Shown here piece by piece: positions 45,101 through 57,462 of a stretch of DNA of 64,000 bases; position 1 is the stretch's first letter, and each line of letters begins with the position of its first letter. Below the pieces are notes generated by a model. That model searched no databases. It was not told the origin of the DNA and was given only the letters and a program-made list of their open reading frames with translations. A program made the position numbers and the translations under genes. Source of the DNA: Sipunculus nudus (lineage: Eukaryota > Annelida > Sipuncula > Golfingiida > Sipunculidae); contig CM049308.1 in the NCBI GenBank assembly GCA_026874595.1, positions 35,582,027 through 35,646,026 on the forward strand, given 5' to 3'.

Positions 45101-47738
45101 TCAAGAATCACAGTATTCACAAATAATTTCTATTCCAGCTGATTTGACCTTGAAGATGAAGGTCAAGGTCACCAAATTTTGAACACTTCTGAGATTTTGG
45201 CAGAAACATTTCACAGGTTGCATTTCATGAAAATATACTAAGTGGTTCAAAAGTTCACAATATTTTTTATTTCGGCTGATTAGGCTTTAAAGATCCAGGT
45301 CAAGGTCACCAGTTTTCAAATTTGTCAAGGAACTTGACTTAAAAAATTAGTGTTTCAAATTTAAGAAAAACATGTTTACTTCAAAAGTTATGGGGTTCAC
45401 AAAGAATTCCTATTCTAGCCTATATGACCTTGATAATTTAGGTCAAGATCATTGGTTTTTGAACTCATCCAAGATATTTAATTTTAAATTGCATGGAAAA
45501 CTGTTGAGTCATTTGACAATTATCAAGTTCACAAGAAATGACACTGACAATGCCAAAGACACCAACAAACAAAACACTATATGTCTATCCCATGGGAGGG
45601 GTGACATAATGAAATGCTTGGTGCATTTTCATTCCCTGTCAAAAGAAGATTTAAGAAAATACTTCCAGTGTCCATGTTAGTTGTCTTTAAAAACTTCCCA
45701 AAGTAAAATACCTGAAAGGTGTGTGCTAGTTCTGTAATGAAATATATATTAGTTGTTGTTATCAGATTCCAGTCATATCATATCTGAGTGAAATACCAGC
45801 AGGGTCTATTAGTTCCCCTTCCAAACATACATTATTATAAATGTACAAATAGTACAAGCCCTTCGTTTGATGGGTTTACTTTGACCAAAGATAGCCATAA
45901 TTGTTCCATATGCTGAATGTAAAATAACAACTGTAGCTTAATGAAACTTGAATTTGAACCTTTCCTGCCCACTGCATATTATGTAAGCAGTGTTCTTTGA
46001 ACAATCTTCTATTAAATATTAAGTAGGCCCTGGCAGCATTTTAAAAGATTATCCTATTCACACATTTAATAGTTTCCATATCTCCTTAAATAGCCTGGTC
46101 TCCTATTCTTAGTAAAATCCAAATGAAGTAAAGATTTAAATAAAATATCTTAAAATATTCTCTCATATCTTTTACAATTTCAGATTACAGATCGTACTTA
46201 TTCATTCATAGTATTCCGTCATCTATAGTTTTTTGTCATAGATATAATATTTAGCTGTAAAATATTTTTTTAAAATTTGGTCTTGTTCAAATCAGAAATG
46301 TTTTTCTATTGCAGAGTCTTTGATATAAATATATATAAATATTTATAGATCAATATTTATGAAAAAGGGATAGGTAGTGTATCACTAATTAGAGGAATTA
46401 GAGGCTCAAATACCTTTAGAGCAGAGATGGGTACAGCTTGTATTTCTCCTCCAAAGTCCTCCAGCTGAATCCCACAAGAGAATAATCCTTTCTTTGCCCT
46501 TTCCTACAGAAATGAAGAAATCACCAGCTATAGTAGGGTTTCAAAGAAAGAGAGTATATCGACCTCTACTCCATACAACAGCTAATCCTGCAGCTTGTCT
46601 TTCAGAGAATACATACACATGACCTGTAATGATGTGGAATGTAAAGGACCACAGTGAGGTCTCCTTTATGCCTTAATTAATTGATACCTGCGTGGAATTC
46701 ATCTAAAGTTTTAATGTTATGTTTTAATCAAGAAAAAAGCATGACAAATGAACAGACAAAAAAAGTGTGGTGATAGTGTCTAATTTGTCTACTAAAAGTT
46801 TAATACTAAAGGTTTTCTCAGCTTAGATACTCAGATACATCAACCAGTAGATGAAGTATTATACAACATCTGTAAAAATATAAGATTCAGGTAAAAAACA
46901 CCTATTGTATGGATTTTAATGGAGGAATACAAGCCAGGGCTGCTAGCTATATAATAAGGACTTACCACATCAGCCTCTGGTTTATCAACTTTGTTGATTG
47001 CAACAATAACTGGCACTGCAAAAGAAACAAAACAAAGTAACCAACAGGAATTGGAATATTATTGCACACAGCATGGGTTACCAACAACCGAATGTATTTA
47101 CAGTTGAATAATATATTTATTGATATCATACCTGAACTGTTCTTATTTTGCAGCTATTTCTCTGAATTTTCTCTGTTCCCTGATAATCAAAAGTTTCTAC
47201 TAACAGAAACACAGCCTGTTGTGATTTTAGCCAATGCTAAGTTTAGGATAAATTTTGCTTCATAAGCACTGGATTAATGGTTTAACCAAACCGTAAATTT
47301 AATATTGAATTCAAAATTGAATTTCAAGTTTAGTTAGCTTTTGCAGCTCTAGGGTACACAACTACAACTAGAGGTTTAATCTCCCTGCCCTCCTGTACAA
47401 ACACTTAGAGACAGCCGGACTTTAATCTCCAGAACTCTAAATATCTTTAAAATGACCTTCAGCTTCCTGAGCAAAGCGCACAGACTCCACCGTCTGTTCC
47501 ATTACACCGTCATCAGCAGCCACCACTAGGACCACAATATCTGTCACGTGAGCACCACGTGACCTCATGGCTGAGAAGGCAGCGTGGCCTGGTGTGTCAA
47601 GGAATGTAATGTCTTCTCCTGTTGGCAATTTAACTGCAAAAAAATGAGAAAACTTATTACACAGTACAGATCCCAAAATATTTTTAAAGGGCTGCAGTGT
47701 ATGACAAACATTTCCTCAACAAATATTATGTTCATATA

Positions 47739-47791
<53 letters not shown>

Positions 47792-50700
47792 CTATCATAT
47801 TTATTTATTTAACATGGATTGTACAACTAGTTTTTATACATTAATAACTAATACAAGGAACTCTCCATGGCTCAGATGGTTGCATTCGATAGTCTGTAGG
47901 GGTGGAGGAAACCAGAGGACCCAGAAAAACCACCAACCTAGGACAGGCAATTACAACCCATTCTCATAGCAATGCCAGAGATTGCACCTCGAAAACAAGC
48001 AGAGAGAGAGCCAAGCATTTTAGTACTCCACTGTGCAGGGTCCCTTGGGTCAAAACAGAACTTTTTTATTTAAGGCATATAGTCCCAACTCCAGGTTAAA
48101 CAGTTCCATTTAATCATGTACCTTAGCCAGTTCTTGGCATGCTGTGTACTTTTGTAAGTACTGAAATAAGAATATTTAAATAAAATATTGTTTAAAAAAG
48201 TTATGATTATAAATGTTTGTTTGGCACCTGAAAAAGCTCCTATATGCTGTGTGATTCCTCCAAACTCCTGATCAACGAGGTGACTGTGGCGGATATGGTC
48301 TAACAAGGTCGTCTTCCCGTGATCAACATGACCCATAATGGCCACAACAGGAGCTCGACGAACTAACTCAACATCATCCCCAGGAGGAGGCCTACACAAA
48401 AATAACAATATCAGCACCATCATGATCACCATGAAATTTCAAATAAGAAGCATGTGACTGTTAACAGACATCCCCTTTTGTTTACATTCAAAACATCACA
48501 TTGTAATTCTTAGCTACTGCCTATAAAATAATCTATAAAACCATCACCTTTTGTTCAAATTTTTATTATTACAATATTCCATAAGTGCCATTATACCATT
48601 TCCCATCCATTTTGATATATTATTCACCATCTGAGCTGGACAAAAGGTCTCCTTTACAACATTATATCATATAAGCTGACCTTAATAAACCAAAGGTAAT
48701 CCCTTAGAGCTTTTATAAAACTAGGCCTGCTACAAAAGTGGATATCACCTCACACAGGCTGCTTGTGTTGTTTATATCATAATGTTTATAATATGTTTGG
48801 GTCAACTAAAATAATCAAAACAAATTCAACAAGGGCATCTGGTAGCAATTCAGCAAGGCCAGAGCTTTGCAAATGATGTTTTGCAACAAGTCACCTTTCT
48901 ACCACCTTAGGTAACATGTTTTTCCTTGTTTGTCAACATTTCTGTTTACAAACATATATGTTGTTGATGAACAAGTTCATACATCCTTCATGGAGGCGTT
49001 ATAAGAAAATTTCATTCCCAGAATTACCTTTAGATCATTAATAAATATACAGAGAAAGCTAGAAATCACATAAAAAGGTGAATGGGCAGCTTTAAATTTA
49101 CCTCTCTTCAGCTGTATTGTCTTTTTTTACTTTAACTGAATTAATTTGATTCCTTTGCAACACAAATAAATTTGAAATATAAATTCTGACATGGAGCTTC
49201 TTCAACAAATACATCTAAAATTGCTTGGTGACAAATTTAAACACAGCGACATCTATTCTAATGAATGGTAATTGTTTTTGAGCCAATGAGGTCATGCTGA
49301 ACTACCAATCATCTTGAATCTTTGACCTTCTTAATTTCCTTGAATTAAATCATTCATATGTTATGCTAGGTCTCTGCATAGGTAAGTATGCTTATGAGGG
49401 TGAATATTTTATATAAGGTTATCAGACAAATAATAACAATAACAAATGACTAGACCCCAGCAGACTGTACGTGAGCTGAGATCACAACATGAAGAACATA
49501 AAGAACATGAAGGCACATACTCATACAACCTACAGTCTGACTCCAGGCAGGTCTGGCTTTGTCTGCAATAAGTAAGGTAGGATTCCCTAAGAAATAAGTA
49601 AAACATCAAGCACTCAATAAAGGACATGATGTACATCTACATAATCCCTGAATATATACATGCACTATGAGTATGAGGCAGTGGAACCTGTTTGAAAGGG
49701 CACCTGTTATATAAGACCACCTGTCTATCAAGATCAAAACTGGGTGAACCAAAAGCTTTCACATTGGTTATAACTGACCTGATTGATATGACCACATGTG
49801 AATAAAGACCACTTTTGGCCAGTCCCAAGAGTGGTCTCATAACACAGGTTTCAATGTATATGTGTATGCATACCTTATACATAGCTTGTTTCCCAAAGTT
49901 TTCAGGAAATTTTCCACAGAAAAAAATTGGCGCATCTTTAAGGTCACTTTTAAAAGACCTATCAGAACTTTCCAAAACATCTTTTCAGTAATATCATCTT
50001 TTAATGAATGATCCCTTTTCTTAATATCTGAACTACATTATTATTTTTGTTCAGTTTCATTCAATGTTAGTTCTGTAAAGGCAAAATAGGAGCATTACAT
50101 CCAAATTCACATTCCAATCCTGACCTGATTTTAAACAGGAATTGCTGAGAATGAGAGATGTGAACCGGCTGTGGATTTATAATTTTTTGATATACAATTG
50201 TGATAAAACAGCTGTTCATATTTCATACAGACATAAGTTGGAAAAAGATAAATTCTGACTATGCTGTGTGTAAAATAATGTATGTTGCTTGATGTACCAA
50301 ACCAGAGAACGTAAAGCCATGTCACTAAGACTATACAACACACAATACATAATACAACTTGGTACACACATATGTGCCAGATGTCCTGACACTGATGTGT
50401 GTATAACTGAACAATTCATATAGTTAACAGTACTACCTTTTCACAGCATCCCTGTTGACTTTTTTTTTCTCTTTTTTCCTCTCCTCCATCTTATATCTCA
50501 TACCAGACTTCTTTAGGATCTCCTTGACAACATTCAAGTCATCAATAACTGAAAGAGAGTGCATGTGGTAAATTGACAGAGCAATATCAAACAAATTGCA
50601 AAAACAAAGTCAAAGCATGAACAGTAATTCTATCACACCATGGTTTGACAAAAATAATCCAGGTGTGCATTACCAATATTGAAAAGCTGCCAGTATCAAT

Positions 50701-53416
50701 TTAGTCCACGATTTAGCCCTCTTCATTTTTATCAATCCAAAAACATTATGAGCCAGCAATTGTGCAAAGATTTTACCTCCAAAGCAATCCTGGTATATTT
50801 TTGCCCACTAGGTCTCTGGGAAGAATGGGGGTGTTACTATACCATTACCAATGTAAATAAAGGGGAGTAATTTAACATTTGTATATCAATCATCATGTTT
50901 CAGTAAAGTGTTACAATATCTTTACCACAGATTACAATGGGTTAACACTAGTTTTTAATGGATAGGTCTATGTCCTATCAGTGACCAGGTCTATTTGATG
51001 AGAATAAGGTAACCACATGATAAGAATATCATGTTATTAAGCTTTCCTGATTTAAGGCTTTATATGTAACAGATTAGTCATAATCCAGATATCATTGCCT
51101 GTCATTAAGACACCGCAGCTCTTTGAAGACCATCAAAATTTCACCATAATTCCCTCGAGGCTCTTGCAGCATTGAAACCAGGTACTATCCACTCAGTAGT
51201 ACCACAATCACTCAGATATGTCCTACCCCTAATCTACACAATCCTCTAACTTAAATGGTAAGGATTTACTTGACCAATGGTAAGACTTACCAGAGTCTGT
51301 GTCCTCATATTTGTCAGTGTTATCTATATAAAACATCACCTCAAACACATGATCTGAAAAAAAATACTGCATTAATTATAATCTATATGGTAAAATCAAT
51401 GAATTTAATATCTATACTATGGAATCACTGCATTAAACATCTATACCATGAAACCAAGGCATTAAACATCCATACTGTGAAATGACAAAAATACACTGTT
51501 TCCAATGTAAAACATCTCAGCACAGTCTGACAATAATGAAATATATACATTATATTTATAATTGAAATATAAGCAATAATTCTCCAAATTTGACCTTGAA
51601 TATCCAGATCAAGGTCAACAGTTTTCGACCTCATCCCAGAACTTAGTTGAAACAATTTGTGTATGAAAATTGAGAATTAAATATGTGATATTTATTAACT
51701 GTTATGGGGTTAAAAAAAATTCTATTTCTGCTTATTTTACCTTGAAAATGAAGGTCACCAGTTTTCAAACTTGTCTGAGATACTGGTAGAAATAAATAAA
51801 ATTTCAAATTTATGAAAAAATATTGACCGTTTCAAAAGTTATCATGTTCACAAGAAATGACACAGACGACTACTGACACTGCGGCCAACTCTGACAGACC
51901 AAACACTGCGTCTCCCCCATGGAAGGGGAGACATGATAACTTTCTGGTGGCAAAAACTGAAAGATTTTTTTTTGCCCTGTAGCCCACACCAGCCTAGCCA
52001 ATATAGATCACTCATTTTTTGGTCAATAACAATTCCACCTCGAACTTTCAGGATGTTCCATTAAAGTTTCTAGGTCTGAATTATGATATGTGCACTGTAA
52101 CTCGCCAGACTGATGGTAGGACAGGTGATGAATGGTTGGCCATCAGTACAGTTGGTTAATTTTTCCTTAATTATTAGAGGTTTCCAACCAAAAAATTCTT
52201 AGAAACACATGATAATATCAGAAATGTTTCACTAGACAGGTAAAAGCACAACATAACTACGGAAACTTTATCAAAATTTTATAATTTTATTTTCTCACAA
52301 GAAACGTCCAAGTGGCAGGAGTTCAAATTGGTATTTTCAAGGTAAAACAAAATAAAAATATATAATTCTGGGGTCAAAATTTATGAGAGAGGGGCTTGAG
52401 AAACCAACTGTTTTGGTCTTAGCCAGAGTATTTTCTATTTTACTGGCTGTATTTTGTTATTCCTGTGGACCATCATCTATACAATTACTTTACCTGGATC
52501 TTTATCCATAGCTGTAGCCAGCTCTGACACAGTCATGTTGGACCAAATCCCAACAACTTTATCAAACTGTATTCCTTTTGGCTTAAAATGAACTGGTTTG
52601 ACCTGAAATGGATATGCATAATATTTGATTATAAAAGGCAATCTGAATCAAATTATAAATCAAAGACTACCAAATGCCACCAACCGTGCCAGAGAGTGCC
52701 TCATATTAGTTATTATAACTAGCTGTGCAATCCTTATAAAATAAATAAAGTTTATATTAAATTATATACTAACCTGGGAAATTCTTTTATTTTATTTTCT
52801 TTTTATTCTGGGATTTTACAATTCATCTTAGTCAAAGAAACAGATGAAATAATTTTATTAACACATTAAAACATTACAGATTTGACATTACTTACAACAG
52901 ATATAATAAATTAAAATAAACTTGTGAAATAAACTAAAGCTCATGAGATATTAAATTTCAAACTGGATCACACTGTGTAGGCATGAGTGAATTCTATAAC
53001 AATCAAACATACATAGAAGAGAATAAAAGTCATATGTGTAAAATATTAAAAGAATAAATCAATAAGTGAAGATGAAAGTAGCTATGATCATTTAAGCTGC
53101 AGCTAAAATAGAACTATGCCACTCAAAACAGGTGTAAAACAAAAGTAAAATATCCTCATACAACTGAGTTCAAATATATACTTTTGACAATGAAGGGGTA
53201 TGCAAGTTTCCCAAAGATATAAGCATCCTAAAATTTACAATTTGGCATCGTTATTTTCCTCAAACTCACCAGTTTTTTCTTTGTGTTTTTCCTCTTCCCT
53301 GCGAGCACCCTGCTGGAGGTATGTAGCAGAGATTGTGTACGAGCCATGTGCTGACATCTGCAGGCAATTTTTGGAAGTACTACCCTAGGGATGATCCATC
53401 TCAGTGCACTTGTCAT
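33145..53416 (-). CDS. MTIF2: Mitochondrial translation initiation factor IF-2, 16 coding exons
   Basis: Exons in gene order: 53416-53270, 52602-52494, 51353-51291, 50548-50437, 48391-48228, 47633-47457, 47015-46966, 46503-46414, 44926-44802, 44262-44184, 39508-39383, 38169-37992, 36133-35996, 35222-35058, 34151-34011, 33317-33145. All sites are GT-AG, phases agree, and the sum is 2037 nt (678 residues; human MTIF2 is 727). The N-terminus is Arg-rich without acidic residues, a mitochondrial targeting type. GTPase motifs: [28 protein letters not shown]. Then domains II, the linker, domain III (G-D-V-D-G-S-V-E-A) and the fMet-tRNA-binding C-terminus ([11 protein letters not shown]). The factor places initiator tRNA on the mitochondrial small ribosomal subunit. 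Exon 38169-37992 seems doubly frameshifted (see findings); its acceptor could also be at 38212. Confidence 0.93.
38850..39115 (-). mobile_element. tRNA-headed SINE in an MTIF2 intron
   Basis: On the minus strand it begins with a tRNA-like head (about 39115-39050): GTCGTAATGGATAGGGCAC resembles an A box region and GGGTTTGCATCCC (39051-39063) a B box. The body contains CGACCCAGGAGTGAATGGGT, similar in style to conserved central domains of animal SINE superfamilies. The ends are approximate. Confidence 0.65.
40488..44160 (+). repeat. Modular repeat array filling MTIF2 intron 10
   Basis: Begins with CAAGGCCTACAGGCCTAATG (also at 53542) and ends ACCATCGCATAAGCTCACAG then GTTCGCTAAAAA (also at 54727-54767, with an internal copy at 42735-42768). 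Recurrent modules of about 450-500 bp are in the same orientation: GGTGGCACCACCA...ACTCATGTGACCAACA...CCGTTTCTGAGA...GACTAAGTTCAACTT...CTCGGCCAAAA...GAGAAGAAGATTTTTAAA...TTTTTCCCTATAAA. Copies start near 41876, 42331 and 43669, with partial ones at 43110-43620. The final CTAA is compatible with a Helitron-like 3' end, but no clear terminal hairpin survives. Confidence 0.75.
40653..40965 (+). repeat. ~125-bp tandem repeat inside the array
   Basis: Three units starting near 40653, 40777 and 40903, each CACA....TGCAAAA.T.ATTGTA.GTGGC, then CACCAGTCTTGTATAC and GATATATCA. Shorter tandem copies of a GGCAGTCTGCCAA...CTATAAATA unit follow at about 41060-41150. Confidence 0.8.
44930..45690 (+). repeat. 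Dispersed repeat C (AGGTCAAGGTCACC type)
   Basis: Several units with TTGA.CTTGAAGAT..AGGTCAAGGTCACCA.TTTT, then TTCACAAGAAATGACAC and GTCT.CCC.ATGG.AGGGG. The same family occurs at 51590-51955. Both copies lie in MTIF2 introns. Confidence 0.7.
47742..47790. repeat. TA microsatellite
   Basis: A TA run directly upstream of dispersed repeat B copy 3, in an MTIF2 intron. Confidence 0.95.
47806..48060 (+). repeat. Dispersed repeat B, copy 3
   Basis: TTAACATGGATTGTACAACT, CTCTCCATGGCTCAGATGGT, GGAGGAAACCAGAGGACCC, AACCACC-type block, GGACAGGCAATTACAACCCA. Aligns with the copies at 20034 and 29267. Lies between MTIF2 exons 47457-47633 and 48228-48391. Confidence 0.75.
49678..49862. repeat. Dispersed repeat with AAGACCAC units
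   Basis: Contains CAGTGGAACCTGTTTGAAAG, TATATAAGACCACCTGTCTA, AATAAAGACCACTTTTGGCC and AGAGTGGTCTCATAACACAG. Units of this kind are, from general knowledge, common in marine invertebrate genomes. Only one copy is visible here, in an MTIF2 intron. Confidence 0.45.
51590..51955 (+). repeat. Dispersed repeat C, second locus
   Basis: Shares TTGAATATCCAGATCAAGGT, TTATCATGTTCACAAGAAAT, GACACAGACGAC and TCCCCCATGGAAGGGGAGAC with the units at 44930-45690. Confidence 0.7.
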
Positions 53417-53542
53417 CCTGAAAAAAATCAGTCTAAATTAACAAAGTACACTCCAGGAGAGCAGGACTGGAGTTTAAACCAACAGCACATCCTTTATATG
53501 AAATATAAAGGAGAATACTTTTGATAAATATTAAGAACAAGG

Positions 53543-54768
53543 CCTACATGCCTGATGCGAACCTGTGCAAAGTTTGGGAGTATGAATGAAGGTTTATTTT
53601 TAAAATTTAATATTGATCCTCTTATGTCCTGCATATCTACCTTAGTCATTATGATTTCAGCAAAATGGAAGTTTTAGACCTGTAAGTTTCTGACTAAGAC
53701 ATTTTAAAACTAGGATGTATCAGTCAGGATATTTTGGATATGTTCTTTTTGCCAGGGAGGATTATTGGGACAGATGAATGGACAATTTGGCAGTATGGTT
53801 TCAGAGAATAACATTTTAAAATGTTTTTTAGCTTAATCCCTATAAAATCATAGAAAGTGCAGTTAGCCAAGAAATAAGCGGATCTGATAGATTTTTTAAG
53901 ATGACTAATTTTTTGCAAAATATTTGTTAATACTAGCTCCTGCCCTTTCTGAGATAGCTCTGACGCACGATGGATGACAGACAATCGAAAAAACATCACA
54001 TAAGCGCACAGATTCGCTTAAAATGCAAAAACAAGATTTTTCAAACAGATGAAAGATATAGTTCCACTAGTTCTAACCTTGGCATTCTGCGTTTATACGA
54101 TGTGTATAGATATCTAGATAATGTGTCTAGACGTCTAGACATTACATTTTTGCTTGTAAAAAACAGATCAATGTAGGTGGCGCCACCAATACCTCAATTT
54201 TTGACATGACTTACGTGACAAACATTGGCATAAAATTTGGTGATGATAGCTCAAGCCGTTTCTGAGATTTTAATGTTAGTGTGCTTTTTTGGCACCACCA
54301 ATAACTCAATTTTTGACATGACTTATGTGACAAACATTGTCATAAAATTTGGTGATGATAGCTCCAGCCGTTTCTGAGATTTTAATGTTAGTGTGCTTTT
54401 TTGGACAGGGGACAAGGTCAACCGGTAACTCGGCCAAAATTCTCTGAACTGGAACCATTCAAACAAAATTGATTAGATTGTTCCAGGGACCATTTCTGTG
54501 AAATATTGGACAATTTTGCTGGACAGTTTCGGAGAAGAAGATTTTTAAAGCTTTTTTTTAGCTTTTTCCCTATAAAATCTAAGAAAATGCAGTTAGAAAA
54601 AAATAAACAAAATCCTATTGAGTTTTTTTTCAGATGACTGATTATTTGCAGAAAAATTGTTGATGCTAGCTCCTGCTGTTTTTGAGATAGCTTTGGTTAA
54701 GGTACAGACGACACACAATGCACAATGCCACACCATCGCATAAGCTCACAGGTTCGCTAAAAACAGAT
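53543..54768 (+). repeat. Second modular repeat array (family of 40488-44160)
   Basis: Same start (CAAGGCCTACATGCCTGATG) and same end (CACACCATCGCATAAGCTCA then CAGGTTCGCTAAAAA) as the intron-10 array, but only 1.2 kb. Another terminal-like block is at about 53950-54018. It contains a direct duplication of about 115 bp (about 54180-54290 and 54291-54405). Located between MTIF2 coding exon 1 and the putative 5'UTR exon. Confidence 0.75.
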
Positions 54769-54889
54769 AAGTGGTTTTGATATTAGGCAGTCCTGAAGTG
54801 TGATAATAGGTTTTTAATGGAAATTTGAGGTTTTTCCTGAATTTTTTTAAGGAACCAAGTCACAGTGACCCGGTTTTTGGTTTGATAAG

Positions 54890-55325
54890 AGATTTTGGGG
54901 ACATCATTTTGCTAGAATGTCTTACGTACACAGATTTGCGTAATAAATATTTGCCAATAACATACCATGAACCTAATGAATATAATTTTAGAAAATTGCT
55001 TAATATGGATGAAATATTTCAGGTAGTTCAATTAGCAGCCTACATTTTTCATGCTTTCAAGAAAAGATCAATGTTTATGGTGTATAATGCCACATCATAA
55101 TAATCATGTACCGTTAAACAGAAATTCATATATATGCTCACTATTTTATAAGATATATTTAAGAGCTTGATATTTAAATGTTTTGAAATCATTTATTTAT
55201 TATTTCTTTACTTATTTAATTATTTGACGTTCCTTCATATCTTTGAGTATTATTGATGTATTATTCTTGTAGGAACTTTGGGCCTGAGGCTTTTTTCTCG
55301 AATAAAAACACTTGTTCTATTCTGT
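54890..55325 (+). mobile_element. 3' fragment of a LINE related to the one at 30020-32804
   Basis: Encodes the C-terminal end only: G-H-H-F, then after a one-base frameshift L-L-E-C-L-T-Y-T-D-L-R-N-K-Y and L-A-A-Y-I-F-H-A-F. The larger LINE has H-H-F-I-M-K-C-P-L-Y-T-D-L-R and L-A-T-Y-V-H-Y-A-F there. The 3' non-coding end also matches (GGGCCTGAGGC, then AATAAA). Orientation is opposite to the larger copy. Confidence 0.8.
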
Positions 55326-55780
55326 TTTGGGGACGGACGGACAATAGACCACGACTATAGCTCAGATCACTTATAGTCAGCTTAGCTAAAAATTTATGTT
55401 AAGATCATGCCCGGCTTGAAAGGATCTTTAGGGGATAATGTTTCATTAATAATAATATATTGACTAATTGAGGTAAGAACATGTTAATGTTGCCAGAAAG
55501 ACTCGATCATTTACTATCAAAGACACGAGTGGATGTGTTTTGATGTGAGAGTTTTTTGGTGCGTTCTACCATTTCACCATTACAAGGCCTAATTGTACAC
55601 GTCATTCCCACAACTATGGATTCCGTAACAAAATGCAGGCTATAGGCTATACAACTTAGTATACCTTGGCCTTGCCATTACTGGCATTAGCAATGCCTTT
55701 GGACCGATAATGAACACATTTCACGTCCTGAGTAACACTGTTAACAGACACTGATATTTCCTAATGACGACGTCAGACGT
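55326..55780. other. Spacer between LINE fragment and MTIF2 promoter region
   Basis: Starts with a GACGGACGGA block typical of the modular repeat family, then no recognised feature. Confidence 0.35.
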
Positions 55781-55836
55781 TATAATATATATTGTCGTTT
55801 GGGTTTACATTAGCTTCTAATGATGAATCCCCTTAC

Positions 55837-56060
55837 CTGATGGATTCATACAGAAAGAAAACTTTGTTTGTATCACTGATGCCAAGGGGTTGGAGTCTCA
55901 AGCATACCGAGCTCAAGCTATCCGTAATCAAGCCATCCGTACCTAACATCCGCGTTCATGTGCCCTGAAAGGGATTTCAAGTGATGACGTCATAGGGAAT
56001 TCCCTGAATTTGGTCAGCACTCGGACCTCTGTCAAGTGGCGTTACCTAGCGTCTTCGAAC
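55837..56060 (-). promoter_or_regulatory. Putative MTIF2 5'UTR exon and promoter with CRE
   Basis: The MTIF2 start codon lies one base after a splice acceptor (53419-53418, TTTTTTCAG), so an untranslated exon must lie upstream. A good minus-strand donor, CATCAG|GTAAGG, ends such an exon at 55837. About 150 bp further upstream is the palindrome TGACGTCA (55985-55992), a canonical CREB/ATF site, in a stretch richer in CpG than its surroundings. The transcription start is unknown; the link to MTIF2 is inferred. Confidence 0.45.
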
Positions 56061-56382
56061 GCTACTACTTTGCTGAGACTGAAAGCCGACAACCCACTCA
56101 TCTTTCTGTGGCGGTAAACAAGGTATGGGCTATCAATTAGATATAAAAAAATAAATAACAGGTATGGTTCTCAGGTGCCGCCCGCGTCAATTTTAACCCC
56201 CGCATCAGACATTTTTATTATTATTTTTCATCTTTCAAGAAAATAAATAATACAACTTTGATACGATTTAGTGCCTTAACATGTTTAGCAAATAAAAAAA
56301 AATCACGCTTTTTCCCTGATCATATGACATACAAAAAAAAGGGCAAAAATAAAATACCGCACGCAGTGATTTCTGAAAAAAA
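56061..56382. other. AT-rich spacer
   Basis: No gene recognised. Confidence 0.35.
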
Positions 56383-56423
56383 ATGGGGGGGGGGGGGGGG
56401 TTCGACGTAAAGAGGCACGACCA

Positions 56424-56485
<62 letters not shown>

Positions 56486-56580
56486 TATACCGGTATATAT
56501 ATAGAGTCACGCCATCTTTAACCACCCCCCCCCCCCATATACCTTCTGAGGGGGGTCGACGTAAAAAGGCACGCCCATTG

Positions 56581-56635
<55 letters not shown>
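56383..56635. repeat. Duplicated microsatellite block (poly-G/poly-C and TA runs)
   Basis: A G run at about 56385-56400, a TA run at 56427-56476, a C run at about 56524-56536 and a TA run at 56582-56635. The segment TTCGACGTAAAGAGGCACGA (from about 56401) recurs as GTCGACGTAAAAAGGCACGC (from about 56555), so the block is a partial duplication with a period of about 155 bp. Confidence 0.8.
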
Positions 56636-56637
<2 letters not shown>

Positions 56638-56642
56638 CATCG

Positions 56643-57330
56643 TGAAATGTCTAGGGGAATGAATAAAGAAATCAGTGTTTTTTGTTATTAAATAACTATA
56701 ATTTATTCTTAAAACAACCCTAACATTACAATACACTAAATCAATTTTAGACACAGTAAAACAGCGGTGCAATAACAAATCAATACAATCACACAGTAAA
56801 ATAAACGATGTGCACAGTACCTGGATACCACCACCGTCACAACGACAAGCTCTTTAAAATGCCTATGCCGGATGAAAAGTCCACACCAATCCTCTCGGAG
56901 AATAACAGTCCAATGTAAAGCTCTTGTAACAATCCAGAAAGTAAACTTGAGGCAGGCAGCATTAAATTGTATAGAGTTTGTAATAGCAGAATTCCTGAAA
57001 TTACTGGATAATCGGACAGGTCCTACAAACTGACATACACACGTCTGTGTCCGCTGGAATCTTCATCCTCTCTCCCCCGGCTCTAAAACACAGCCCCTTA
57101 TTTCTAACCCACAGTAAACACGCGTTACAGGAATCATCTAGAAAAACATCGTTGTGTCTCTACACACCAGGGTTCACACGTGACCCAGGTCAGGCGAGAA
57201 AGCCCCAAGCTAGCATGACAACGAGAGTTTAACCAGTACGGATTAAACATAGAGTGCAACAAGCGGCCCGGCAAGGGCGCCACAACACGAGTTACGCCCG
57301 CGTCACATAACAAAAAGAGCACCTGTAACA
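56643..57330 (-). repeat. 3' LTR of the second element
   Basis: On the minus strand it starts TGTTACAGGTGC at 57330, right after a purine tract. It matches 61684-62434 from 56650 on, apart from a gap of about 57 bp near 57105. The outer end is not sharply defined; a CA end at 56643 is possible. Confidence 0.85.
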
Positions 57331-57345
57331 CTCCCCCTCCTGTAA
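57331..57345 (-). other. Polypurine tract of the second element
   Basis: On the minus strand ACAGGAGGGGGAG immediately precedes the TG of the LTR at 57330. Confidence 0.75.
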
Positions 57346-57462
57346 GAAAAAAAAGAAAGTTTTCTCAAAACTTTCTTTTTGCGATCACAATCACTAAATT
57401 ATTACAACATCTCAAAAATCATCTTATTTACAACATTACATAAACATCTCGTTTACAACATT

